The notes under the pieces were generated by a model. It was given only the letters and a program-made list of their open reading frames with translations. It did no database searches and had not been told where the DNA came from. This document shows, in pieces, positions 15,188 through 22,287 of a stretch of 28,256 nucleotides of DNA. Positions within the stretch are counted from its first letter, which is position 1, and every line of letters begins with the position of its first letter. The DNA lies in NCBI GenBank assembly GCA_035506215.1, contig DATJPW010000389.1:1-28256 (forward strand), given 5' to 3'. This DNA is from DATJPW01 sp035506215. GTDB lineage: Bacteria > Desulfobacterota > Desulfomonilia > Desulfomonilales > Desulfomonilaceae. The position numbers and the translations under genes are program-made.

Positions 15188-15637
15188 ATGCCCATCTCTC
15201 AAAAATGTCAGTATGCTGTACGGGCCGTCTTTGAGCTGGCCAAACGCCAAGGCACAGGAACCACCAAGATCGGCGAAATCGCGGAAGCTCAGGCGATTCC
15301 CGTCAGGTTCCTGGAAAACATTCTGAACCACTTGAAGGGCGGCGGCTTTGTCGAATCCGTTCGAGGTAAGGATGGAGGCTATCTGCTGGCGCGTTCGGCA
15401 AAGGAACTGACGGTCGGTGAGATCGTGCGGTTCATGGAGGGACCTTTGTCCCCGGTGGAGTGCACGGCGGCAGGCAAGAAAGGCGCATGCTCCATGTATG
15501 GTCGCTGCGTATTTCTTTCCCTTTGGAAACGGGCCGAGGAAGCGCTTGAAGAGGTTTATGATGGAACGACCTTCCATCAGCTTGTAGTTCAGGAAGCCGA
15601 CGAGCAGCAAAAATGCGTTTTGGACTTCTCGATTTAG
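15188..15637 (+). CDS. Rrf2-family transcriptional regulator with IscR-like cysteines
   Basis: A 149-residue winged-helix regulator. The start (MPISQKCQYAVRAVFELAKR), the recognition region IPVRFLENILNHLKGGGFVES and the wing VRGKDGGYLLAR are typical Rrf2. Cys92, Cys101 and Cys107 sit where IscR holds its Fe-S cluster (C92, C98, C104), but with x8 rather than x5 between the first two. It may therefore sense Fe-S or redox state, or cysteine supply. It lies upstream of cysK and a transsulfuration gene, recalling the CymR-CysK pairing of Firmicutes, in which CysK acts as co-repressor. The link to CymR is inference; CymR lacks these cysteines as far as I recall. Confidence 0.9.
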   Translation: MPISQKCQYAVRAVFELAKRQGTGTTKIGEIAEAQAIPVRFLENILNHLKGGGFVESVRGKDGGYLLARSAKELTVGEIVRFMEGPLSPVECTAAGKKGACSMYGRCVFLSLWKRAEEALEEVYDGTTFHQLVVQEADEQQKCVLDFSI

Positions 15638-15656
15638 ATTTTTGCAGTTCAGCCCG

Positions 15657-15695
15657 AACGGAGTCAGGAGGGGACCGCTCCGTTTCGAAGCGGAG
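15657..15695 (+). promoter_or_regulatory. Alternative hairpins after the Rrf2 gene
   Basis: CTCCGT (15678-15683) can pair with either AACGGAG upstream (15657-15663) or GCGGAG downstream (15690-15695, with loop TTCGAA and a G-U pair). The two pairings exclude each other. No U-run follows. It could be a simple terminator-like element or a switch; evidence is limited to pairing by eye. Confidence 0.3.
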
Positions 15696-15751
15696 AGGCA
15701 TGTAGGTGATTTTGCGAGGCGTTAAGGATTTTATGTTGAAGTGCAGGTTTA

Positions 15752-15878
15752 ATGTCTACTATGCCGATGGAGGTAATAAATTTAGCGAGTGCTCCATCCT
15801 TCCGGCCAATCAAAGTAAACATGAGCCCGTAGACATTCTACATCCGAAACTTATCTCAAGAATGGTGTAAGCTACACC
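15752..15878 (+). promoter_or_regulatory. cysK leader with nested inverted repeats and a palindromic site
   Basis: ATGTCTAC (15752-15759) is complementary to GTAGACAT (15829-15836), and within it GATGGAG (15766-15772) is complementary to CTCCATC (15792-15798). Just before the ribosome site lies the perfect palindrome GGTGTA-AGC-TACACC (15864-15878), ending 15 bases before the cysK ATG. The first set would form a long mRNA stem; the last is short and symmetric like a protein operator. No known SAM or other sulfur riboswitch pattern is recognised. Confidence 0.45.
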
Positions 15879-15893
15879 AGGAAAGGACAAAAC

Positions 15894-16862
15894 ATGACAA
15901 GGATCTTTGACGACAACAGTCTCAGCATCGGAGCGACTCCTCTCGTAAAGTTGAATCGCATCCCGGCAGGCCTTCCGGGAACAATTCTCGCAAAGATCGA
16001 GGGACGCAATCCCTCATATTCAGTGAAATGCCGTATAGGCGCCTCCATGATCTGGGCAGCCGAAAAAGAAGGAAAGCTGACACCGGGATCCAAGCGGGTG
16101 ACGGTCCTGGAACCCACGAGCGGCAATACCGGTATAGCTTTGGCCTTTGTTTGCGCTGCGCGTAATTATCCTCTTGTATTGACCATGCCTGAAACATTTT
16201 CCCTGGAACGTCGGAAGATGCTGCGAGCGTTCGGGGCCGAACTCGTTCTCACCGAGGGGGCCAAAGGGATGCCGGGCGCTATTGCCAAGGCCGAAGAAAT
16301 CCGGGCAAGCGACCCAGACAAGTACTTCGTGCCGCAGCAGTTTAAGAATCCCGCAAATCCGGATATACACTACAAGACAACCGGGCCCGAGATCTGGAAC
16401 GACACGGGAGGAAAGGTGGATATTTTTGTTTCCGGCATCGGGACCGGCGGGACCATCACCGGTGTGTGCCGATTTATAAAGAATGACAAGAAGAAAAATA
16501 TATGGTCAGTTGCTGTCGAGCCCATTCATTCCCCGGTATTGACGATGATCAGAAACGGCGAAGAACCGAAGCCTGGTCCGCATAAGATTCAGGGCATCGG
16601 CGCCGGCTTCAAACCTGATGTTCTGGACCTGGACCTTGTGGATGAAATCGCGACCGTCTCCAATGATGAAGCGATTGAAATGGCGATGCGTCTGCACAAG
16701 GAAGAAGGAATCACTTGTGGTATATCAAGTGGGGCCGCCGCGGCCGTTGCCGTCCGAGTCGCCGCACGGCCGGAGAACAAGGACAAGCTGATCGTCACGG
16801 TGCTGCCCGACGCTGGTGAACGTTATTTTTCCACGGCTTTATTTGAACATCTCCAGGTGTGA
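15894..16862 (+). CDS. cysK: Cysteine synthase (O-acetylserine sulfhydrylase), CysK type
   Basis: A 322-residue fold-type II PLP enzyme making cysteine from O-acetylserine and sulfide. The PLP lysine is K45 in NPSYSVKCR, the substrate-binding loop PTSGNTG is at 74-80, the phosphate cup GIGTGGTITG lies near 178-187, and the CGISSGAA motif and conserved GERY follow near the end. AGGAAAGGA precedes the ATG at 15894. It is adjacent to a cystathionine gamma-synthase/lyase, so it could alternatively act as an O-acetylserine-dependent cystathionine beta-synthase (MccA-like) in reverse transsulfuration. CysK remains the simplest reading. Confidence 0.93.
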   Translation: MTRIFDDNSLSIGATPLVKLNRIPAGLPGTILAKIEGRNPSYSVKCRIGASMIWAAEKEGKLTPGSKRVTVLEPTSGNTGIALAFVCAARNYPLVLTMPETFSLERRKMLRAFGAELVLTEGAKGMPGAIAKAEEIRASDPDKYFVPQQFKNPANPDIHYKTTGPEIWNDTGGKVDIFVSGIGTGGTITGVCRFIKNDKKKNIWSVAVEPIHSPVLTMIRNGEEPKPGPHKIQGIGAGFKPDVLDLDLVDEIATVSNDEAIEMAMRLHKEEGITCGISSGAAAAVAVRVAARPENKDKLIVTVLPDAGERYFSTALFEHLQV

Positions 16863-16905
16863 ACGATGCCGCAATAATCAAAGGGGTTGACGCGAAGGAG
16901 GTAGA

Positions 16906-18048
16906 ATGCGTTTTGAAACACTAGCCATCCATGCCGGACAGGCGAAGGACCCTGCGTATGGCGCCGTCATGACACCCATCTATCAGACGTCGACCTTCGC
17001 CTTTAAGGATGTTAATCAGCCTGGAGAATTTGAATATTCACGTAGCGGCAATCCCACGCGCAAAGCCCTGGAAGATTGTCTTGCCGCTCTGGAAGGCGGC
17101 ACGGACGGATTCGTTTTTGCCACCGGCATGGCGGCGGAAGCGACAATACTTGAGCTCTATGGTCCTGCAGATCACCTGATCGTTCACGACGACCTGTATG
17201 GCGGAACCTATCGGCTGCTGATGCATGTTACCAAGAGACACGGCGTGGACGTAGAGTTCGTCAATCTGCGGGAGCCGGATTTACTGATCAAGGCTATCAG
17301 GCCGGACACCAAAGCGATTTGGACGGAGACGCCCACAAACCCTCTCATGAATATTTTGGACCTTCGGGCAATCGCGGAAATTGCTCGTGAGCACAACATC
17401 GTGACCATCTGCGACAACACGTTTCTGTCCCCCTATTTCCAGCGACCTCTGGATCTGGGGATCGATGTGGTTGTGCACTCGACCACCAAGTACATCAACG
17501 GCCACTCCGACGTGGTGGGCGGCGCTCTCATCGTCAAGAACGCGGACCTGGCCGCGAAAATCAGGTTCCTTCAAAATGCGATGGGTGTGTGCGCCGGACC
17601 CCAGGACTGCTTCCTGGTCTTGCGCGGCGTGAAGACTCTGGCTGTACGGATGGAGGCGCACAACAAGAACGCCTTGGCGCTGGCTCATTGGCTGGAGGCG
17701 CACCCCAAAGTAGAGCGAGTATTGCACCCCGGCCTGGAAAGCCATCCGCAGCACAGACTGGCTCAACAACAAATGACCGGGTACGGAGGCACTTTCTCTT
17801 TCCTCTTGAAGGGAGGCGAGGGAGAGGCGTTTCGTCTGCTCGGTGCGGTCAAGCTGTTTACTTTGGCGGAATCTCTCGGCGGGGTAGAGTCACTGATTGA
17901 GCACCCATGGTCCATGACACACGCATCAATGCCGGAATCCTTCCGTGAATCAATGGGCATAACGCGAAACATGATCCGTGTCTCCGTCGGCATCGAGCAC
18001 ATCGACGATCAGGTCGCAGACTTAGAGCAGGCATTTGAGGAGGTTTGA
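16906..18048 (+). CDS. Cystathionine gamma-synthase / gamma-lyase family PLP enzyme
   Basis: A 380-residue Cys/Met-metabolism PLP enzyme of standard length. YSRSGNPTR (44-52) contributes the phosphate-contacting residues of the neighbouring subunit, GFVFATGMAA binds the cofactor ring region, D170 pairs with the pyridine nitrogen, and K195 in HSTTKYINGHSD forms the Schiff base. GAAGGAGGT sits seven bases or so before the ATG. Sequence alone does not separate synthase (MetB, cysteine to cystathionine) from lyase (MccB/CTH, cystathionine to cysteine). The cysK neighbour suits either direction of transsulfuration, and the gene is probably in one operon with it. Confidence 0.9.
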   Translation: MRFETLAIHAGQAKDPAYGAVMTPIYQTSTFAFKDVNQPGEFEYSRSGNPTRKALEDCLAALEGGTDGFVFATGMAAEATILELYGPADHLIVHDDLYGGTYRLLMHVTKRHGVDVEFVNLREPDLLIKAIRPDTKAIWTETPTNPLMNILDLRAIAEIAREHNIVTICDNTFLSPYFQRPLDLGIDVVVHSTTKYINGHSDVVGGALIVKNADLAAKIRFLQNAMGVCAGPQDCFLVLRGVKTLAVRMEAHNKNALALAHWLEAHPKVERVLHPGLESHPQHRLAQQQMTGYGGTFSFLLKGGEGEAFRLLGAVKLFTLAESLGGVESLIEHPWSMTHASMPESFRESMGITRNMIRVSVGIEHIDDQVADLEQAFEEV

Positions 18049-18071
18049 CAGAGGCGGGAGAGTCCTACTGC

Positions 18072-18344
18072 TCATTGAGAGTCAACTGTTTCGATTACTT
18101 CTTCCTTCCAATTGCTTACTGAGTCATCTTGACAGGCTGCCCTGAAACGGCAAGCATCCTCCGAGCAGTCACTGTGACCCCTGTTAAAGCAATCGGAGAA
18201 CCCCGCTTTCAGTTGTGCTTCGTGAATTCGATCAGTGTAGCAGGCTCTTATGCAGTTCGGACAGTACCCGTGCGAGATGTCCGAATCCGTGGCTTCGGGG
18301 TTGCCCCATTCTATTCCGCAAAGAAGGCATTTGTATTTCACCAT
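18072..18344 (-). CDS. Small cysteine-rich, probable zinc-binding protein of unknown function
   Basis: A 90-residue protein with nine cysteines: C6-x2-C9, C28-x2-C31, C35, C52, C60, C65 and C71. The first four look like a zinc ribbon. The C-terminal CFNRG...CSEDACRFRAAC block with spaced cysteines and aromatics resembles small uncharacterised proteins I associate with Desulfobacterota (from memory). I start at the ATG at 18344, which has GGGAG ten bases upstream; an in-frame ATG 33 bases earlier lacks one. It is convergent with the transsulfuration gene, the two stops being 24 bases apart. The patterned cysteines argue for a real gene rather than a chance frame. Function unknown. Confidence 0.72.
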   Translation of the reverse strand: MVKYKCLLCGIEWGNPEATDSDISHGYCPNCIRACYTDRIHEAQLKAGFSDCFNRGHSDCSEDACRFRAACQDDSVSNWKEEVIETVDSQ

Positions 18345-18508
18345 CGTTGATCGACTCCCGAACAGTCCATACCACAAAATAGATTACTCAACTACAAATT
18401 CCAGGATCGACTCCGTTGCGAAGCGATCCAATTGAAATCCCAGACCTATTGACGAGCAATAACAGATCCGAGGCAAGAATGCAAATGTCAGTTGGATCGG
18501 TTTGTCTG

Positions 18509-19165
18509 CTACAAGGACTTGTACAGCCACTTGATGAGACGGTTCTTTGCATCGAGGACGTGCTTTCGCATTATCTTCTCGGCCTTTTCCGGCCTATTTT
18601 CTTTGATGGCTTGCAGAACCTTCCTGTGATCTCTATTTGAAGCGGCAATCTGGCCCGGCGCAAAAAAGCTGCGAAATCCAAAAGCCATTATACTGAGCCT
18701 AAGGTTATCGGCTACCTTCATGAGACGGACATTTTCGCTGTATGAGCAGAGCAAAGTGTGGAACTCGTTATTGTGATCGGCGAACAGGGCCGGGTCATCG
18801 GTGGCCTCCATTTTATCAAGCACGGCCTCCAGGCGTGCAAGCTGTTCGGGGATGACACATGGTGTGACCAGCCTTACCGCCATTCCATCGAGAACACTGA
18901 GGAGATCGTACATCTGTTCGATATCGATTCGTGAAACTTCAGACACCACGGCGCCCACGTTCGGAGTGATGTTTACAAATCCCTCGTGTTCAAGTTTTCG
19001 CAACGCCTCCCTTATTTTGTTCCTCTTTACATCAAAGAGTTCGCACAACTGGACCTCGACAAGCCTCTGGCCGGGTTTCAAGGCACCCGTTGCGATGGCC
19101 TTCATAATTTCCTTTGCGACCTCGTGCGATGCTTTGACGGTATTTTCTGTGGTGGTTGTTTCCAT
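18509..19165 (-). CDS. GntR-family (FCD) transcriptional regulator, divergent from catabolic operon
   Basis: A 218-residue regulator. The winged helix (about residues 10-75) includes LKPGQRLVEVQLCELFDVKR and NKIREALRKLEHEGFV. The FCD domain (about 85-210) keeps NNEFHTLLCSYSENVRL and DHRKVLQAIKENRPEKAEKIM-type helices with metal-site histidines. The ATG at 19165 is preferred. A TTG-started extension to 19213 would begin within an operator and almost at the predicted transcription start. No strong ribosome site is seen before 19165. It faces the dehydrogenase/ABC/BKACE operon across a region with two identical palindromic sites, so it is very likely the repressor of that operon and of itself. 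Confidence 0.9.
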   Translation of the reverse strand: METTTTENTVKASHEVAKEIMKAIATGALKPGQRLVEVQLCELFDVKRNKIREALRKLEHEGFVNITPNVGAVVSEVSRIDIEQMYDLLSVLDGMAVRLVTPCVIPEQLARLEAVLDKMEATDDPALFADHNNEFHTLLCSYSENVRLMKVADNLRLSIMAFGFRSFFAPGQIAASNRDHRKVLQAIKENRPEKAEKIMRKHVLDAKNRLIKWLYKSL

Positions 19166-19200
19166 GTCAGTCCGAGTCACAGGTAATATACCAGGAAAAC

Positions 19201-19238
19201 TAATTGTTGACAATATGAAAAATAATTGTTGACAATAT
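19201..19238. promoter_or_regulatory. Two identical 16-bp FCD/GntR operator sites
   Basis: TAATTGTTGACAATAT occurs at 19201-19216 and again at 19223-19238, a 22-bp (two-turn) repeat. Each contains the near-palindrome ATTGT-TG-ACAAT, which resembles FCD-type GntR operators. A partial inverted copy (ATATTGTC) starts at 19253. The second copy overlaps the -10 of the regulator's own promoter, and its TTGACA is also the -35 of the rightward promoter. Repression of both directions is the natural reading. Confidence 0.75.
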
Positions 19239-19257
19239 ACTCTCGCTTAGCGATATT
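19229..19257 (+). promoter_or_regulatory. Rightward promoter of the BKACE operon
   Basis: TTGACA (19229-19234) is followed by a 17-base spacer and GATATT (19252-19257). The -35 is perfect and the -10 matches four of six consensus positions. It directs transcription toward the dehydrogenase at 19480, leaving a leader of about 215 bases. Confidence 0.5.
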
Positions 19258-19262
19258 GTCTA
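19234..19262 (-). promoter_or_regulatory. Leftward promoter of the GntR regulator
   Basis: On the minus strand TAGACA (19262-19257), a 17-base spacer and TATATT (19239-19234) give five of six matches at each hexamer. The start would fall near 19227, about 60 bases before the chosen ATG at 19165, and the downstream operator copy (19201-19216) lies just past it. Confidence 0.6.
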
Positions 19263-19479
19263 TTAACAAAAATTATCCGCTTGAACAAGAATCCTCGGCC
19301 ACAGCATTAGAACGCAGAAAACTCGTCATCAATCAGGCACAGGTGAAAGCCTTGGCAATGTACCCTTGAACCCAAACGTGACCTACGCAACAGAGAGATT
19401 GCCCATTCTACTATGAGGCCCGAAAAGCTGGGGCATATATGACGCATCCAGTGTGTATCTCAACTCAAGAGAGTGCAGA

Positions 19480-20457
19480 ATGAGCCAAAGAAGGATGAAG
19501 ACGGCAGCCAGCCCCGAGCGCATCGCCGTCATAGGCTCAGGTCTTATGGGGCACGGCATAGCACAGGCTTTTGCCCAGGGCGGGTGTAACGTCACCTTGC
19601 ATGATACGGACGAAACCGTCTTGGAGAAGGCAAGCCAAAGGATAGGGTTGAACCTGAAGGCCTCCGCGGAGAAAGGCCTTGAGGAGGAGGCGCGTATAGA
19701 GAAAATCATCTCCAGGATATCACCGACCGGAGACTTGGCCGAAGCAGTGCGTGATGCGGATTTTGTCGTGGAATCAGTCCCGGAAGATCTGCTCATCAAG
19801 AAGAAGGTGTTCAAAGCAATCGATTCCCTCGCACCAGAAGGGACCATACTGGCAAGCAATACGTCAATGCTCACAATATCGGACATTGGCAAAGATGTTA
19901 AGAGAAAGGAAAGGTTAGTAGTTACCCACTGGTTCAATCCTCCACATCTCATACCTGTGGTGGAGGTAGTCAAGGGCGCGGCCACCTCGCAGGAAACGGT
20001 GGAAAGGACCATTCACCTGCTTGAAGAGATAGGAAAAGTTCCGGTGAGAGTATTAAAGGAAGTCCCCGGCCATCTGTTAAACCGCATACAATTTGCTCTC
20101 TTTAGAGAGACCTTGAGCCTCCTCCAGGAAGGGGTGGCAACACCAGGAGAGATTGATAAAGCTGTGTCCGGGAGCCTTGGGTTGAGACTTGCAACCATAG
20201 GCCCTTTGAAGAGCATCGACTTGGCTGGAATAGATCTTTTTTGGTTCGGAATGAAAGATATGTACACGTACCTTGATAATTCATTAGAACCACAAAGGAT
20301 AATACAGAAAAAGGTAAGGGCGGGAGAGATAGGCCGGAAATCCGGGAAGGGTTTTTTCGAATATGAATCAAGTAATCTCATGAGCGGAGATGAAAGGGCC
20401 CGAGACGACAAGATAATGGAACTCCTCACGATTCTCTATCCGAAACGGGAGATTTGA
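19480..20457 (+). CDS. 3-hydroxyacyl-CoA dehydrogenase-fold NAD-dependent 3-hydroxy acid dehydrogenase
   Basis: A 325-residue HAD-family dehydrogenase. It has the Rossmann motif GSGLMG (19-24), Asp42 in LHDTD for NAD, VVESVPED, SNTS (126-129) and the catalytic His150-Glu162 pair in HWFNPPHLIPVVEVV. The C-terminal dimerisation domain contains GHLLNRIQFALFRE and GRKSGKGFFEY. Hydroxybutyryl-CoA enzymes usually read HFFNP at the catalytic histidine; the HWFNPP form and the BKACE/importer neighbourhood suggest a free 3-hydroxy acid (as for carnitine or gulonate dehydrogenases of this fold) rather than a CoA ester. Start: ATG at 19480; a GTG 27 bases upstream is less likely. Its stop overlaps the next ATG. 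Fold is secure; substrate is inferred. Confidence 0.82.
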   Translation: MSQRRMKTAASPERIAVIGSGLMGHGIAQAFAQGGCNVTLHDTDETVLEKASQRIGLNLKASAEKGLEEEARIEKIISRISPTGDLAEAVRDADFVVESVPEDLLIKKKVFKAIDSLAPEGTILASNTSMLTISDIGKDVKRKERLVVTHWFNPPHLIPVVEVVKGAATSQETVERTIHLLEEIGKVPVRVLKEVPGHLLNRIQFALFRETLSLLQEGVATPGEIDKAVSGSLGLRLATIGPLKSIDLAGIDLFWFGMKDMYTYLDNSLEPQRIIQKKVRAGEIGRKSGKGFFEYESSNLMSGDERARDDKIMELLTILYPKREI

Positions 20458-21404
20458 TGTCTGAAACGGTTCTCATCACTGGCGGCTCGGGATTTATAGG
20501 ACTTGAACTGGCAAAGAACCTCGTAGCTGAAGGTGACAGGATAGTAATATTTGATGTCAAACCACCCCAGCCTCTCTTTGATGGCGGCGGAGCGGTAAGC
20601 TACGTCAAAGGCGATATCACTAATTTTTCTCAAGTCCTCAACGCAGTTCGCGATTTCAGGCCACAAGTCATTATTCACTTGGCCGCGATTCTGTCTGCGC
20701 CTTCCGAAAACGATCCCTGGGCGTCCATTTCGGTGAACGGAATGGGGACCTACCATATTTTGGAGGCGGCGCGACTCTTTGATTCAAAAAGAGTAATCCT
20801 GACAAGTAGTTTGGCCGTTTATGTAAATCCTGGATACAACCTTGAAGTTGTAACTGAAGAGACGCCCCAACGTCCGCTCCTTGTCTATGGAGTTACCAAA
20901 GTCTTCTCGGAATTGCTGGGCCTCTATTATCACAAGAAATTCGGTATTGATGTGCGTGGCATACGGCTTCCGGTGCTGATCGGGCCCAATGTGAATTCAC
21001 CCGGTTTCGGGCAGTACAATAGCCGGCTGGTTGAAGCAGCTATTCTGGGGAAACCGTTCGAGGTGAACGTACCGGAAGACACTGTTATTCCACTGCTTTA
21101 CGTGAAGGACGCACTGAGAAGCCTCATCCTGCTCAATAAGGCGCCCGAAGATGTTCTAGTGACACGGATCTACAATGTCGGCCAGATGATCCCCCCGCCC
21201 AGCACGCTGGATCTCGTCAACGCAGTGCGGAAGCACTATCCGGAGGCAAAAATCAGTTTCAATCCCGATCCCCTGATTACCGAGGTTAATAAAAATACAC
21301 CACGGGAAATACGGTGCGATGAGGCCCAGAAAGAGTGGGGATGGTATGTGTCATATTCTTTGGATGAGATGGTAAATGATTTCATAACGACCTATACACG
21401 GTGA
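20457..21404 (+). CDS. Extended SDR dehydrogenase/epimerase, L-threonine-dehydrogenase-like
   Basis: A 315-residue extended short-chain dehydrogenase with GGSGFIG (9-15), D34 in IFDVK for NAD, KGDIT, SS (117-118) and the catalytic Tyr144-x3-Lys148 in VYGVTKVFSELLGLYYHKKFGIDVRG (described in part). The segment around the catalytic Tyr resembles SDR-type L-threonine 3-dehydrogenase more than sugar epimerases, as does the absence of neighbouring sugar genes. It starts at the ATG inside the TGATG overlap with the preceding dehydrogenase, so the two are translationally coupled and probably act on the same compound. It could oxidise or epimerise a hydroxyl next to the imported substrate's acid or amino group. 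Substrate unknown. Confidence 0.83.
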   Translation: MSETVLITGGSGFIGLELAKNLVAEGDRIVIFDVKPPQPLFDGGGAVSYVKGDITNFSQVLNAVRDFRPQVIIHLAAILSAPSENDPWASISVNGMGTYHILEAARLFDSKRVILTSSLAVYVNPGYNLEVVTEETPQRPLLVYGVTKVFSELLGLYYHKKFGIDVRGIRLPVLIGPNVNSPGFGQYNSRLVEAAILGKPFEVNVPEDTVIPLLYVKDALRSLILLNKAPEDVLVTRIYNVGQMIPPPSTLDLVNAVRKHYPEAKISFNPDPLITEVNKNTPREIRCDEAQKEWGWYVSYSLDEMVNDFITTYTR

Positions 21405-21414
21405 CAGGCATTTA

Positions 21415-22287
21415 ATGTCCTTTTCGTTCGATATCTATGTGATTCAAGCGATCCACGGTGTTGTCTACGGGATGCTCCTTTTTCTCGTTGCGTCCGGATT
21501 AACGCTTGTATTTGGCATGATGGGGGTTCTTAACCTCGCTCATGCAGGCTTCTACATGCTGGGCGCCTACTTTGCTTATTCTGTCGCAGCATGGTCGGGA
21601 AACTTTTGGCTTTCCCTTCTTGTCGCTCCTTTGGGTGCAGCGATAGGAGGTATGTTCGTAGAACGTTTCCTGCTTCGCAAGGTCCATGCTTACGGTCACG
21701 CCTATGAATTACTCCTAACTTTTGGTGTTTTTCTTGTGATTGGGGAAGTGGTGAAATGGTTTTGGGGAAATTCCCCTGTTCCCGTGTCTGTGCCCTGGTC
21801 CCTCACCGGCTCCATGACTATTCTCGGCGCCACGTATCCCTATTACCGACTCTTCATTCTCGGTTGCGGCATTGTAGTGCTCCTGGTTATGGCGGCCATC
21901 ATCACAAAGACTCGTATCGGCATCATAGTGCGTGCCGCTGTCTCGGATGCAGAAATGGTTGGCGCGCTTGGTACTAATGTAACGCTCGTTTTTCTGGGGG
22001 TATTCGCAATAGGATCCGCCTTTGCCGGTCTGGCAGGCGCTATAGCCGGACCTTTCCTTGGCACAAATCCGGCTATGGGGTTTGACATCTTGATGGACGC
22101 CTTTGTCGTCATTGTCATCGGCGGGTTCGGAAGCATTCTCGGAGCGCTAGTAGCATCGCTCATGATCGGCGTGCTCCAATCATTCGGGATACTTATCCTT
22201 CCCAAGTTTGCCCTGGTTTTCCAGTTCGTTCTAATGGCCCTCGTCCTGATCGTCCGACCGACCGGCCTTTTTGGAGACAAAGAATGA
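21415..22287 (+). CDS. livH: Branched-chain amino acid/organic acid ABC transporter permease LivH
   Basis: A 290-residue inner-membrane permease with about eight hydrophobic segments. It has the LivH signature HGVVYGMLLFLVASGLTLVFG-type first helix, GMMGVLNLAHAGFYMLGAY, and the EAA-like loop ALGTNVTLVFLGVFAIGSA near residues 180-200. It pairs with LivM to form the channel of a hydrophobic-amino-acid-transporter (HAAT) family importer. HAAT systems also carry aromatic acids, ureas and other small acids, so the name does not fix the substrate. The start is 10 bases after the SDR stop. Confidence 0.93.
   Translation: MSFSFDIYVIQAIHGVVYGMLLFLVASGLTLVFGMMGVLNLAHAGFYMLGAYFAYSVAAWSGNFWLSLLVAPLGAAIGGMFVERFLLRKVHAYGHAYELLLTFGVFLVIGEVVKWFWGNSPVPVSVPWSLTGSMTILGATYPYYRLFILGCGIVVLLVMAAIITKTRIGIIVRAAVSDAEMVGALGTNVTLVFLGVFAIGSAFAGLAGAIAGPFLGTNPAMGFDILMDAFVVIVIGGFGSILGALVASLMIGVLQSFGILILPKFALVFQFVLMALVLIVRPTGLFGDKE

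Larger units (their letters stand above)
19166..19479. other. 314-bp divergent regulatory region of the BKACE locus
   Basis: No gene is supported. It contains two direct operator-like copies at 19201-19238, a related half-site near 19253, and divergent promoters in 19229-19262. From about 19270 to 19479 is the 5' leader of the rightward operon, in which I see nothing distinctive. The dehydrogenase ATG at 19480 has a modest AAGAGAG upstream. Confidence 0.6.

Noticed and set aside
15752..15878. SAM or SAH riboswitch before cysK
   Set aside because: The conserved cores of SAM-I, SAM-II and SAH aptamers as I know them are not seen; kept only as an unnamed structured leader.
19166..19213. TTG-started N-terminal extension of the GntR regulator
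   Set aside because: It would start within an operator copy and almost at the predicted transcription start.
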